A stretch of DNA of 64,000 nt from RYN-230 sp036497945 (GCA_036497945.1 DASXIN010000038.1:9112-73111), one strand, 5' to 3'. Positions 6,775 through 15,719 are shown, counted from the first letter of the stretch. The notes: generated from the sequence alone by a model not told the origin. Translations and numbers: made by a program.

Positions 6775-9297
6775 TCAGGACGGGCCGCGCAGCACCGCGC
6801 CCACCTGGCGGGCCGCCTCGGCCACCGCGGCCTCCCGGGCCGCGGTCGTCTCCTCCACGGTCAGCGTGCGGTCCGGCGCGCGGAATCGCAGCGAGTAGGC
6901 CAGCGACTTGCGCCCCGCCCCAGCCTGTTCGCCGGTGTAGATGTCGAACAGCCGGACCTCCTCGAGCAGGCCCGGGTAGTCGCTGCCCTGGACCCCGGTG
7001 ACCAGGGCGGCCTGCACGGCCGCGGCGGGCACCGCCAGCGGCACCAGCAGCGCGACGTCCTGGGTGGCCACCGGGTAGGGCGATATCTCCGGGGCCTGGA
7101 CCGGCGGCAGCCCGGACGCGGCGGCCTCGATAGCCGACATGTCCAGCTCCATCGCGCAGGTCCGGGGGGGCACGCCGAACGCGGTGACGACCCGCGGGTG
7201 CAGCTCCCCGGCGTGCCCGGCCAGCCACTCCCGGCCGTCGCCGGCCTGCACGAACAGCGCGGCGCACCGGCCGGGATGCCACGGCGCGGTCTGGCCGGCC
7301 CGGATCTCGAAGTTGAGCCGGCTTTCCCGGAGCACCTCGCGGGCGGCCTCGATGGCGTCCTGCCAGCCGGCCAGCCGCCCGGCGCCCCACCAGCCGCCCA
7401 GCTCGCGCTCCCCGGTCAGCACGGCCGCGATGTGCAGCGGTTGGTCGGGCAGCGCCGCGTCCAGGGTGGCCACCTCCTCGGCCGTCGGGCCGCGGTCCAC
7501 CCGCAGGATGGGCGCGGTGCGCGGGCCGCCCGGCGGCTCGTGGAAGACATGGCCGCTCTCGAACAGGCCGATGTCGCCGAAGCCGCGGCCGATGTTGCGC
7601 GTCAGCACCCGGAGCAGGCCGGGCAGCAGCGTGGTGCGCAGCAGCGGCTCGTCGTCGTTCAGCGGGTTGGCGATCCGCGGCGCCCGGCGGCGCGGGTCGT
7701 CCAGCGGCAGCAGCAGCCGGTCATGATCCGCGGCCGAGCTGAACGGCTGGCTGAGCACCTCGGTGTAGCCGGCCAGGGCCAGCGCGCGGCCGGTGCGCCG
7801 GCGCTGCCGTTGCCGGTCGGTCAGGCCGCGGCCGGCCGTGGCCCGCGGCATCCGAACCGGGATGTTCTCGTAGCCCTCCAGCCGGATGACCTCCTCGGCC
7901 AGGTCCCACGGGTAGCGCAGGTCCGGCCGCCAGGACGGCGGCTGGACGGCCAGCACGCTGGCCGCCTCGGTCACCATGCAGCCCACCTCGTGCAGCCTGC
8001 GCAGTACCGCGTCCTGGCCGTACGCCATGCCGGCCACCCGGTCCGGGTAGTCCAGCGCCATGGCGATCGACACCTCCGGCACGTCCACCTGGGCGTGCGT
8101 GCAGCCTGGCGGCACGGTGCCGCCGCCCAGGCTGGCCAGCAGGGCCACCGCCCGCGCGGTGGCGCGCAGCGGCAGCTCCCGGTCCACGCCCCGCTCGAAG
8201 CGGTAGGACGCCTCGCTGAACAGCTTGTGCCGGCGGCTCTCCCGGGCGATCCCCCGGGCGTCGAAGTGCGCCGCCTCGATGACCAGGTTGCTCGAACTGT
8301 CCGAGATCTCGGTGGCCAGCCCGCCCATCGTGCCGGCCAGCGAGATCGCGCCGGACGAGTCGGCGATGACGATGTCTTCCGGGTCCAGGTCGCGGAGCAC
8401 GTGGTCGAGGGTTTCCAGCCGCTCGCCGGGGCGGGCCCGGCGGACCACGATGGGGCCGCGCAGCCTGTCCCGGTCGAACGCGTGCAGCGGCTGGCCGAGC
8501 TCGAGCATCACGTAGTTGGTGATGTCCACGGCCAGCGACACCGAGCGCAGGCCCGCGCGGGCCAGCCGGACCCGGATGGTCAGCGAGGTGGGCGCCGCCG
8601 GGTCGAACCCGCGCACCTCACGCAGCACGAACCGGTCACACCCGGTGGGGTCCTCGATGCTGGCCGGGTAGACCTCTGCGGACACCGCGGCCACATCCGC
8701 AGGCCGCTCCGCGTCGGCCAGGTCGCGGATCGGCAGCTCGTAGGAGATGGCCAGCTCCCGGGCCACGCCGCGGACGGACAGCGCGTAGCCGCGGTCCGGG
8801 GTGACCGCGATGTCCAGCACGTGGTCGGCCAGGCCCGCGTAGGCCACGAAGTCCGCGCCCAGCGGCGCGTCCGGCGGCAGCACCAGGATGCCGGAATGAT
8901 CTTCGCCGATGCCCAGCTCGGCAGCGGAGCAGATCATCCCGTCCGAGATGTGCCCGTAAGTCTTCCGGGCACTGATCTCGAACCCACCGGGCAGGTGAGC
9001 GCCCGGCAGGGCCAGCGGCACCCGGTCCCCCACGGCGAAGTTGACGGCCCCGCAGACCACCCCGCGCGGCTCGGCTTCCCCGGTGCTGACCTGGCAGTAC
9101 CGCACCGGCTTCTTGAACCCGGTGAGTTCCTCGATGGCGGTCACCTCGGCCACCAGCACCCCGGTGATGTCCTGCCCGGCAGGCTCCACCGACTCGACCT
9201 CCAGCCCGGCCGCGGTGAGCCGCCGGGCCACCTCGGCCGGATCCTGGCCGGGCGCCAGGCCGGCTGCCTCGGCGAGCCAGGACAGTGGGAGTCGCAT
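6775..9297 (-). CDS. pheT: Phenylalanyl-tRNA synthetase beta chain
   Basis: Beta subunit of the alpha2beta2 enzyme that charges tRNA-Phe; it carries the editing (B3/B4) and anticodon-binding modules. The 840-residue protein starts MRLPLSWLAEAAGL, has an N-terminal tRNA-binding OB domain (EVTAIEELTGFKKPVRYCQV), the core domains and a C-terminal FDX-ACB ferredoxin-like domain (LSPYPVATQDVALLVP region). The frame is open far upstream inside pheS, but the true start is the ATG at 9297, which shares a base with the pheS stop (TGATG). Confidence 0.97.
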   Translation of the reverse strand: MRLPLSWLAEAAGLAPGQDPAEVARRLTAAGLEVESVEPAGQDITGVLVAEVTAIEELTGFKKPVRYCQVSTGEAEPRGVVCGAVNFAVGDRVPLALPGAHLPGGFEISARKTYGHISDGMICSAAELGIGEDHSGILVLPPDAPLGADFVAYAGLADHVLDIAVTPDRGYALSVRGVARELAISYELPIRDLADAERPADVAAVSAEVYPASIEDPTGCDRFVLREVRGFDPAAPTSLTIRVRLARAGLRSVSLAVDITNYVMLELGQPLHAFDRDRLRGPIVVRRARPGERLETLDHVLRDLDPEDIVIADSSGAISLAGTMGGLATEISDSSSNLVIEAAHFDARGIARESRRHKLFSEASYRFERGVDRELPLRATARAVALLASLGGGTVPPGCTHAQVDVPEVSIAMALDYPDRVAGMAYGQDAVLRRLHEVGCMVTEAASVLAVQPPSWRPDLRYPWDLAEEVIRLEGYENIPVRMPRATAGRGLTDRQRQRRRTGRALALAGYTEVLSQPFSSAADHDRLLLPLDDPRRRAPRIANPLNDDEPLLRTTLLPGLLRVLTRNIGRGFGDIGLFESGHVFHEPPGGPRTAPILRVDRGPTAEEVATLDAALPDQPLHIAAVLTGERELGGWWGAGRLAGWQDAIEAAREVLRESRLNFEIRAGQTAPWHPGRCAALFVQAGDGREWLAGHAGELHPRVVTAFGVPPRTCAMELDMSAIEAAASGLPPVQAPEISPYPVATQDVALLVPLAVPAAAVQAALVTGVQGSDYPGLLEEVRLFDIYTGEQAGAGRKSLAYSLRFRAPDRTLTVEETTAAREAAVAEAARQVGAVLRGPS

Positions 9298-10418
9298 CAG
9301 GCCTCCATCCCGAACGCGCGGCTGAACCGGACGTCGCCCTCCAGGGTGTCCCTGATGTCGGCCAGCCCGTCCCGGACCATCAGGGTCCGCTCGATGCCCA
9401 GGCCGAACGCGAAGCCGCTGTACCGGTCCGGGTCGATGCCGCAGGCGACCAGCACCGCGGGGTTGACCATCCCGCAGCCGGCCAGCTCGATCCAGCCCTG
9501 GGAGCGGCACACCCGGCACGGCGCACCACCCGGCCGGGTGGACGCGCCGCGGCAGATGTGGCACTCCATGGACACGTCCGCGGATGGCTCGGTGAACGGG
9601 AAGAAGTCGGGCCGCAGCCGGGTGCGCAGCCCTTCGCCGAACATGGCGTCCACGAACGCGCGGATCGCGCCGCGCAGGTCGGCCATGGTCAGCCCCTCGT
9701 CCACGGCCAGGCACTCGATCTGGTGGAACACCGGGCTGTGCGTGGCGTCCAGCGCATCGCTGCGGTAGCACTGGCCCGGGCTGACCACGTACAGCGGCAG
9801 CGGCCGGGTCAGCATGGCCCGGATCTGCACCGGCGAGGTGTGCGTGCGCAGCACCACCCCGGACCGGTCCGACCCGTCCGGGCCGGCCACGAACAGGGTG
9901 TCCTGCATCTCCCTGGCCGGGTGGTCCGGCGGGAAGTTGAGCGCGTCGAAGTTGTACCACTCGGCTTCGACCTCGGGGCCTTCGGCGATCTCGTAGCCCA
10001 TGGCGACGAACACGTCGGACAGCCGCTCGCCGAGCGTGGTCACCGGATGCCGGGCGCCGGCGGGCTGCCGGTCCCAGGGCAGCGTGACATCCACCGCCTC
10101 GTCGATCAGCACCCGCTGGTCCCGCTCGGCTTCCAGGTCGGCCTGGCGGACCGCGAGGGCGTCGCCGACCTCGCGCAGCGCGGCGCCGACCCGCTTGCCC
10201 GCCTCGGCCCGGGCCTCGGGTGGCAGCGCGCCGATCTCGGCCCGGGCCGCGGCCAGCGGCGAGCGGTCCCCGGCGTGCGCCAGCCGGGCCGCCTTGAGCT
10301 CGTCGAGCGTGCCCGCGGCGGCGATGGCGGCCAGCGCCTCATCCCGGTTGCGGGCGACTTCCGCGGCGGACAGGGCGGTCACCTCGACCGGGTCGTACTG
10401 CTTGTTCGGTGCGGACAT
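9297..10418 (-). CDS. pheS: Phenylalanyl-tRNA synthetase alpha chain
   Basis: Catalytic subunit of PheRS, 373 residues. An N-terminal coiled-coil region (about 15-105) precedes the class II catalytic core: HPVTTLGERLSDVFVAMGYE, motif 2 around FHQIECLAVDEG and motif 3 FGLGIERTLM. Two Cys pairs (CHIC and CRVC) are typical of actinobacterial PheS. AGGAAG precedes the ATG. It overlaps pheT by one base. No T-box leader is visible upstream. Confidence 0.97.
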   Translation of the reverse strand: MSAPNKQYDPVEVTALSAAEVARNRDEALAAIAAAGTLDELKAARLAHAGDRSPLAAARAEIGALPPEARAEAGKRVGAALREVGDALAVRQADLEAERDQRVLIDEAVDVTLPWDRQPAGARHPVTTLGERLSDVFVAMGYEIAEGPEVEAEWYNFDALNFPPDHPAREMQDTLFVAGPDGSDRSGVVLRTHTSPVQIRAMLTRPLPLYVVSPGQCYRSDALDATHSPVFHQIECLAVDEGLTMADLRGAIRAFVDAMFGEGLRTRLRPDFFPFTEPSADVSMECHICRGASTRPGGAPCRVCRSQGWIELAGCGMVNPAVLVACGIDPDRYSGFAFGLGIERTLMVRDGLADIRDTLEGDVRFSRAFGMEA

Positions 10419-10559
10419 CGTTCTGCTTCCTGCTGCGCGCTATGGCTAGCTGTGGGCTTACTGGTCACTGGGCAGCTGACGTGCGGCAGCCCACGGGTGC
10501 CGGAAGAAGCCCGCGCCAGGGCGGGAGGCCAGCCGCGGCCGCCGCGCTGCGCCCGCCAG

Positions 10560-11759
10560 CTACCCGAAGTCGGGCAGTCCGGCGGGCATGGTAAATCGGA
10601 ATTCGGCGCCGCCGCCCGGCGCGCCCTGCACGGTGATCGACCCGCCATGCGCCTCGACCAGGCCCTTCACGATGTACAGGCCCAGCCCGGCCCCGCCGCG
10701 CCGCTTGGCCCGCCAGAACTGCCGGAAGATCCGCGGGACCAGTTCCGGGGGTATCCCGTCGCCCTCGTCGCGGACGCTGACCGCGACCGCTGTGGCCTGG
10801 GCACCAGCCGACCCCGGAGCGCTGGCCCGGCTCACCGCGCGCGGGCCGAGGTTGTCGGCGGGCTGTACCACGATTGTTACCGTACCAGCACCGTGCCGGA
10901 CCGCGTTCTCCACCAGGTTGCCCAGGATCTGGTCCACCTTGTCGGCGTCCAGCCAGGTCTCCGGCAGCTCGGCGGGGGCTTCGACGCGGAACCGCTCCGG
11001 CGGGTCACCCGCGGCCACCCGGCCGGCCACAATCTTCTCCGCCCGCTGCGGGATGTCCACCAGCTGGCGGTGGATCTCGATCCGGCCGGCCTCGATCCGG
11101 GACACGTCGAGCAGCTCGGTGATCAGCCGGGTGACCCGGTCCGCGTCGGCGTTGACGGTCTCCAGCATCACCCGCTTCTGGTCGTCGGTGAACCGGGTCC
11201 ACTTGGCCAGCAGCGTGGCGGTGAAGCCCTTGACGCTGGTCAGCGGGGAGCGGAGCTCATGGGCCACGGTGGACACCAGGTCGGCCCGGCTGCGCTCCAG
11301 GCGGACCCGCTGCTCCGCGCCGCGCAGGCTGACCACGATGCGCTGCACCGCGCCGGGCTGCACCGAGCCGGGCCAGCTCACTCCGGGCTTGCCCCGGGGT
11401 ACCCGCACGTAGCCCAGGGTGACCAGGAACTCGGTGCCGTCCGGCATGACCAGCGGCAGCTCGGGGTGCCTAGTACGGGTGGACAGGCCCCGGTACGGAT
11501 CGACGCACGCCCACCAGCTGTGCCCCTCGCTGTCCTGCAGCGGGAGCAACTGCCGGATGTCCCGGCCCAGCGCGTGCTGCGCGGCGATGCCGGTGAGCCG
11601 GGCAGCGGCCTGGTTGAACACGACGATCCGGCCGACATGATCGGCGATGACCAGGCCGTCCGGCAGGTCGTCCGGGCAGACCACGCCGCCAGACGCCAGC
11701 ACCTGCCGGGTCGGCACGCTGGCCAGCGCGGCCGCCCGGTCGGGCATGAGCCTGTCCAT
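10560..11759 (-). CDS. Cytoplasmic PAS-domain sensor histidine kinase (orphan)
   Basis: A 399-residue protein without membrane segments. A PAS domain (about 30-115, DDLPDGLVIADHVGRIVVFNQAA) is followed by a HisKA dimerisation domain with the phospho-acceptor His167 in VAHELRSPLTSVKG. A HATPase domain follows, with an N box (LVENAVRHG), G1 (DEGDGI) and G2 (GGAGLGLYIV). No response regulator gene is adjacent, so its partner is elsewhere. GGAGG lies about ten bases before the ATG. It sits between the rRNA methyltransferase and pheS, an arrangement I recall from other actinomycetes. Confidence 0.93.
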   Translation of the reverse strand: MDRLMPDRAAALASVPTRQVLASGGVVCPDDLPDGLVIADHVGRIVVFNQAAARLTGIAAQHALGRDIRQLLPLQDSEGHSWWACVDPYRGLSTRTRHPELPLVMPDGTEFLVTLGYVRVPRGKPGVSWPGSVQPGAVQRIVVSLRGAEQRVRLERSRADLVSTVAHELRSPLTSVKGFTATLLAKWTRFTDDQKRVMLETVNADADRVTRLITELLDVSRIEAGRIEIHRQLVDIPQRAEKIVAGRVAAGDPPERFRVEAPAELPETWLDADKVDQILGNLVENAVRHGAGTVTIVVQPADNLGPRAVSRASAPGSAGAQATAVAVSVRDEGDGIPPELVPRIFRQFWRAKRRGGAGLGLYIVKGLVEAHGGSITVQGAPGGGAEFRFTMPAGLPDFG

Positions 11760-11896
11760 CAGACCGCCGCCTCCGTCCGGCCTTCGGAGCTTCCTGTGCT
11801 CTGCTGGGGCTGCACCGTGAATGACGCAACGTGATCAGACTCTAGCGCCTGCGCAAGGGGCAGCGGCAGCCCCCCGGGGCAGCTGTTCGCAGCCCG

Positions 11897-12757
11897 TCAC
11901 TGCTCTCCCAGGGTTCCGGCCACCAGGCTGGGCGCAGCACGCTGGCCTTGCGCCCGGGCCGAGGAGTACAGGCAGACCGCGGCCGCGGCGGCCAGGTTCA
12001 GGCTCTCCGCGCGGCCGTAGATGGGCACCGCGACGATGTCGTCGGCCAGCGCGCGGACCTCGGCCGGCAGGCCCCACGCTTCGTTGCCGAACAGCCATCC
12101 GGTCCCGTCGCTGAGTGTTCCGTCGGTGTGCAGGTCATCCAGGGTCCGGCGAGCGCCGCCGTCGGCGGCCAGCACGCGCAGCCCGGCCGCGCGCAGCGCC
12201 TGGACCGCCTCGGGGACCGGTGTGCCGGTCACCACCGGCAGATGGAACAGGCTGCCCGCGGACGCGCGGACGCATTTGCTGTTGTACGGGTCCACCGAGG
12301 ACCCGGCGAAGAGGACCGCGCCCGCACCGGCGGCGTCGGCGGTGCGCAGCACGGTGCCGGCGTTGCCCGGGTCGCGGACGTTGGCCAGGATCACCGCCAG
12401 CCGCAGCGCGCGGCTGCGCACCGCAGACAGCGGGACGTCGATGAAGCGGCAGACGGCCAGCACGCCCTGCGGTGTGACGGTCTGCGCCAGCTCGGCCATG
12501 ACCTCGCCGCTGACCGGGTACACCTCGGCCCCCTGCGCGGCGGCGCGGCTGGCCAGCTCGCCGTAGCGGGCCTGCGCGGTGCCCGTGATGAACAGCTCGG
12601 ATACCACGTCACCGGCGGCCAGTGCCTCACCGACCGCCTGCGGTCCCTCGGCCAGGAACGCCTTGGCCCGCTGGCGGAGCGCCCGCTTGCCCAGCTGACG
12701 GGCCGCCTTGACCCGGGGCGACCGGATGCTGGTCAGCTCGGCGCCGGCCGGCCGCAT
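11897..12757 (-). CDS. TrmH/SpoU-family RNA 2'-O-methyltransferase
   Basis: A 286-residue SPOUT-fold methyltransferase, probably acting on rRNA. It has an N-terminal substrate-binding domain (SpoU_sub_bind-like) and a trefoil-knot SAM domain. Conserved motifs are NVRDPGNAGTVLRTAD (motif 1), WLFGNEAWGLP (motif 2) and IYGRAESLNLAAAAAV (motif 3). It lies directly downstream of rplT in the infC operon, which favours a ribosomal target. The exact nucleotide cannot be told from sequence. Confidence 0.93.
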   Translation of the reverse strand: MRPAGAELTSIRSPRVKAARQLGKRALRQRAKAFLAEGPQAVGEALAAGDVVSELFITGTAQARYGELASRAAAQGAEVYPVSGEVMAELAQTVTPQGVLAVCRFIDVPLSAVRSRALRLAVILANVRDPGNAGTVLRTADAAGAGAVLFAGSSVDPYNSKCVRASAGSLFHLPVVTGTPVPEAVQALRAAGLRVLAADGGARRTLDDLHTDGTLSDGTGWLFGNEAWGLPAEVRALADDIVAVPIYGRAESLNLAAAAAVCLYSSARAQGQRAAPSLVAGTLGEQ

Positions 12758-12788
12758 CAGATCGCCCCCGTGTGCTGCGCGGCCGGCG

Positions 12789-13178
12789 TCAGGCCGCCGC
12801 GCTGGCCGCGTCCGGGCCGGCCTCAGCCAGCGCGGCCTTGGCCACCTCGACCAGGGCGGAGAACGCGGCCGGGTCGCTCACCGCGAGCTCGGCCAGCATC
12901 CGCCGGTCCACCTCGATGTCGGCCAGCCGGAGGCCCTGCACGAACCGGTTGTAGGTAATGCCGTCGGCTCGTGCCGCGGCGTTGATGCGCTGGATCCACA
13001 GCCGCCGGAACGCACCCTTCCGGTCCTTGCGGTCCCGGTAGGCGTACGTCATCGAGTGCAGGACCTGCTCCTTGGCCTTGCGGTAGAGCCGGGAGCGCTG
13101 GCCCCGGTAACCGCTCGCCCGCTCAAGGACAACCCTGCGCTTCTTGTGGGCGTTGACAGCCCGCTTCACGCGTGCCAT
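12789..13178 (-). CDS. rplT: 50S ribosomal protein L20
   Basis: A 129-residue basic protein starting MARVKRAVNAHKKRR, with ERASGYRGQRSRLYRKAKEQV and the conserved RKGAFRRLWIQRINAA block. It binds 23S rRNA early in large-subunit assembly. It is third in infC-rpmI-rplT. A short Ala-rich C-terminal tail is usual for actinobacteria. Confidence 0.98.
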   Translation of the reverse strand: MARVKRAVNAHKKRRVVLERASGYRGQRSRLYRKAKEQVLHSMTYAYRDRKDRKGAFRRLWIQRINAAARADGITYNRFVQGLRLADIEVDRRMLAELAVSDPAAFSALVEVAKAALAEAGPDAASAAA

Positions 13179-13208
13179 TTCACTGACTCCCTTGCGGGCC
13201 GGGCTGGG

Positions 13209-13403
13209 TTACTTCCCCAGCAGCTTCTTGGTCTTCCTGACGTCCGCCGGGGCCAGCGTCAGGTTGCGGTTCAGCCGCCGGGTTCGCCGGCTTGACTTGT
13301 GCTCCAGCAGGTGGTTCATGTTGGCGCGGCGGCGCATCACCTTGCCGGTCCCGGTGAGCCGGAACCGCTTGGCCGCGCCGCTGTGCGTCTTCATCTTCGG
13401 CAT
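13209..13403 (-). CDS. rpmI: 50S ribosomal protein L35
   Basis: A 64-residue protein starting MPKMKTHSGAAKRFRLTGTG and ending KTKKLLGK, a textbook L35. The frame is open to 13589, but the extension is unrelated low-quality sequence, so the ATG at 13403 is the start. It lies between infC and rplT. Confidence 0.98.
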   Translation of the reverse strand: MPKMKTHSGAAKRFRLTGTGKVMRRRANMNHLLEHKSSRRTRRLNRNLTLAPADVRKTKKLLGK

Positions 13404-13524
13404 GGTGGCCGTTGTCTCCGTGTTCGTTGCGTGCCGTGGCGGCACGGGTGCCTCGGATGCCTGCCGGCATCCGCTGTCATTGGTGCCCCCGGCAGCTAAG
13501 ACTGAGGTGCGGTCCGGTCCTTGC

Positions 13525-14241
13525 TCAGGCGCCCGCCTGCTCCCCGGTGCCCGCCGCCCCATTCTGGCCAGAGCTGTGCTGGTTGCCATTGGCCTGGCTG
13601 GCGCTGGGCTGGCTGGCGCTGGGCTGGCTGGCCCCGCCGGGCGGAGCCGCCGGTCGGCGTGGCCGGGGCACCGGCCGCGGTGCCTCAGCCGCGTCCCGGG
13701 CCGCGCTGCGCTCGGACTTGGACTCGCTCTTCTTGCGGTGCGGTCCGATCACCATGATCATGTTCCGGCCGTCCTGCTTGGGCTGGGCTTCCACGAAGCC
13801 GAGCTCCTCGACGTCACCGGCCAGGCGCTGCAGCAGCCGGAACCCGAGTTCGGGCCGGGACTGCTCGCGTCCGCGGAACATGATGGTCACCTTGACCTTG
13901 TCACCCTGCTTGAGGAACCGCTCAACGTGACCCTTCTTGGTCCCGTAGTCGTGCGGGTCGATCTTCGGCCGGAGCTTGATCTCCTTGATGACCGTCTGCG
14001 CCTGGTTCTTGCGTGACTCGCGGGCCTTGAGCGCGGACTCGTACTTGAACTTTCCGTAGTCCATCAGCTTGCAGACCGGCGGGCGCGCGGTGGGCGCAAC
14101 CTCCACCAAGTCGAGGTCGGATTCCTGAGCCAGCCGGAGCGCGTCGTTTAGTGCGACGATCCCGACCTGCTCGCCGTTGGGACCGACGAGCCGCACTTCG
14201 GGGACGCGGATACGATCGTTGATACGGGGTTCGGCGCTAAT
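13525..14241 (-). CDS. infC: Translation initiation factor IF-3, AUU start
   Basis: Binds the 30S subunit, blocks premature 50S joining and proofreads the start codon. The protein has 238 residues: an N domain (ISAEPRINDRIRVPEVRLVG), a linker helix, a C domain (QDGRNMIMVIGPH) and a lineage-specific Arg/Pro/Ser/Gln-rich tail of about 60 residues. I place the start at ATT (14241-14239): AAGGAGG ends four bases upstream and homologues begin here. An ATG at 14304 in the same frame lacks a good site. A non-AUG start is the basis of IF-3 autoregulation in E. coli. Confidence 0.93.
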   Translation of the reverse strand: MSAEPRINDRIRVPEVRLVGPNGEQVGIVALNDALRLAQESDLDLVEVAPTARPPVCKLMDYGKFKYESALKARESRKNQAQTVIKEIKLRPKIDPHDYGTKKGHVERFLKQGDKVKVTIMFRGREQSRPELGFRLLQRLAGDVEELGFVEAQPKQDGRNMIMVIGPHRKKSESKSERSAARDAAEAPRPVPRPRRPAAPPGGASQPSASQPSASQANGNQHSSGQNGAAGTGEQAGA

Positions 14242-14670
14242 GTGACCTCCTTGGGCCTGGTCACCATCCGGGCCCCATGCCCGGATCGGCTGCGCTGCGA
14301 CCATCCCGCGGAACTCTCCCCGGCGGCGTCTTCCTGCCGCACGAAAAAGGGCCCCGCACCGGTGCATGCGAAGCCCACCTAACACACAACCCCTGCTCCG
14401 GACTCCCGCAGCAGGAGAGGTCGTCGACCGGAACTGGCAGCCCCCTACCGAATGCCCGCACAAAGACGGTCACTCGGGGGGCGGTTCGCCCGGCCTGCCT
14501 GGCCAGCCCAGGAGGCCGACAGGCTACCCGCCAGCCTAGTGGCCGGCTAGGTGGGAGGTGGTCCTCCGCTTGCACGCCCAACACGGACATGCCGGGCTGG
14601 TCGTAGTTAAGAGTAACAGCAATACACCGCCCCGTGGTATTCCCGGCGGCCGCCCCAGCGGGCCGCTGAC
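14242..14670. other. infC leader and upstream region, no protein gene
   Basis: About 430 bases without a convincing gene. Everything looks like the long leader of the infC-rpmI-rplT operon read leftward, including a hairpin plus T run close to infC. Frames in this stretch lack ribosome sites. The right end abuts the C-terminal repeat tail of the sigma-derived gene. Confidence 0.55.
14343..14376 (-). terminator. Hairpin with T run in the infC leader, possible attenuator
   Basis: On the minus strand GGGCTTCGCATGCACC pairs imperfectly with GGTGCGGGGCCC and is followed directly by TTTTT (14347-14343). It lies about 100 bases before the infC start codon. In Bacillus the infC operon leader is attenuated through L20. 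Whether this hairpin acts the same way is inference; it could also be a constitutive terminator of a short upstream transcript. Confidence 0.45.
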
Positions 14671-15648
14671 TCAGGCCGAGCCCACCGTGGCCGGCGCGGC
14701 CGGCGCGGCCGCCGTGCCGGACCCACTGGGCGTCGGGGTGGGGGTTGGACTCGGGGTCGGCGGCGGGCTGGGGGTCGGCGTGGGGGTCGGCGTCTGGGTC
14801 GGGGTCGGCGTCGGACTGGGTGCCGTCGGTGTCGGCGTGGGCGTGTGACTCGGCGACTTGGCCGGGCTGGGGCTCGGCGAGGCCGTCTTGGACTTCGACG
14901 GGTTCGGCTGGCCCGCGGAATGCCGCGACCCGCTCGGCCGGGCGGTCAGCGTCCCCCCGGCCCGGGCCTGGCGCAGCTGAGCACCGCCCTGGCGGCCGCC
15001 GCGCGCCTGCGCGGATGCGGGCGGGCTGGCCGACGGGGCCGGCCTGGCCGAGGGGGCCACCGGCCTCAGCGCGGAGACCGCGGGCGATCCCGACTTGGGC
15101 AGCGCGTTCGACACCAGCACCGCGCCGCCGCCGAATACCGCGAACACCGCCACCAGCACCCCGGCCGCCGGGATGAACGTGGCCGGCCCGTGCGCCGCGG
15201 CCAGCCGGTCCAGCGGCACCGGGAACCCAGACCGGGCGAACGGCTCGGCGCGCCGGGCCAGCTGGCCGCGCAGCACCGCCGCGTCCGGCGAGTCGTCCTT
15301 GACCAGGGACAGCACCTGGTCGCGCAGGCCGGGTGGCAGCTCGGGCACCGGCAGCAGGCCGAGCAGGGCCACCGGGCTCAGCTCACGGCGGCGCCGCTCA
15401 CCGCACCAGTCACATCCGGTGATGTGCCGGGCCACCTGCTTGCGGAGGGCTGGTGTCAGCTCCCCGTCCCCGCTGGCTAGGATCTGCGCCAGCTCCCCGC
15501 ACGGCCCCTGGCGGGACCGGGTGACCAGCAGCGCGCCCAGCGCGCTCTCCAGGTGGGCGCGGCCGCGGGCGGCCAGCGTGCGCGCCTGGTTGCGATCGTA
15601 GGCGGCGCCCAGCGCCACCGGATCATTAGCCGCAATCCCCGCAACCAT
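14671..15648 (-). CDS. Sigma-factor-derived membrane zinc-finger protein with Pro/Thr tail
   Basis: 325 residues. The first 20 (MVAGIAANDPVALGAAYDR) look like the start of an ECF sigma factor. The next part (ARTLAARGRAHLESALGALL) looks like the end of sigma region 4, so regions 2 to 4 appear deleted in frame. An Hx3Cx2C zinc motif follows (His75, Cys79, Cys82; RHITGCDWC), as in anti-sigma factors. Then come one membrane segment (about 155-185) and an extracytoplasmic Ser/Pro/Thr-rich tail of PT repeats. Intact actinobacterial relatives I recall are full sigma factors with such a C-terminal extension. It may be a regulator or a degenerate gene. Confidence 0.6.
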   Translation of the reverse strand: MVAGIAANDPVALGAAYDRNQARTLAARGRAHLESALGALLVTRSRQGPCGELAQILASGDGELTPALRKQVARHITGCDWCGERRRRELSPVALLGLLPVPELPPGLRDQVLSLVKDDSPDAAVLRGQLARRAEPFARSGFPVPLDRLAAAHGPATFIPAAGVLVAVFAVFGGGAVLVSNALPKSGSPAVSALRPVAPSARPAPSASPPASAQARGGRQGGAQLRQARAGGTLTARPSGSRHSAGQPNPSKSKTASPSPSPAKSPSHTPTPTPTAPSPTPTPTQTPTPTPTPSPPPTPSPTPTPTPSGSGTAAAPAAPATVGSA

Positions 15649-15719
15649 CCCCCGTCACGCATGTGATCACGCTATGTTCCCGGCCAGGGCACGTCCACCG
15701 GAATGGGGTGGCAATCCGC

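Noticed and set aside
7198..9768. 856-codon plus-strand frame opposite pheT
   Set aside because: Arg/Gln/Gly/Pro-rich antisense shadow produced by GC3 bias; pheT and pheS homology on the minus strand is unambiguous.
9298..9960. Upstream extension of pheT to 9960
   Set aside because: The extension is the wrong frame of pheS; the ATG at 9297 begins at the conserved PheT N-terminus and is coupled to the pheS stop.
10419..10559. T-box or other tRNA-sensing leader before pheS (also looked for before thrS, alaS and aspS)
   Set aside because: No T-box sequence or specifier-loop structure recognisable; spacers are short.
9285..11834. 849-codon plus-strand frame opposite pheS and the histidine kinase
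   Set aside because: Antisense composition, no ribosome site and no recognisable domain.
14700..14860. Apparent minisatellite of PT-coding repeats
   Set aside because: Degenerate codons for a Pro/Thr tail of the sigma-derived protein; no exact DNA unit is repeated enough to call a satellite.
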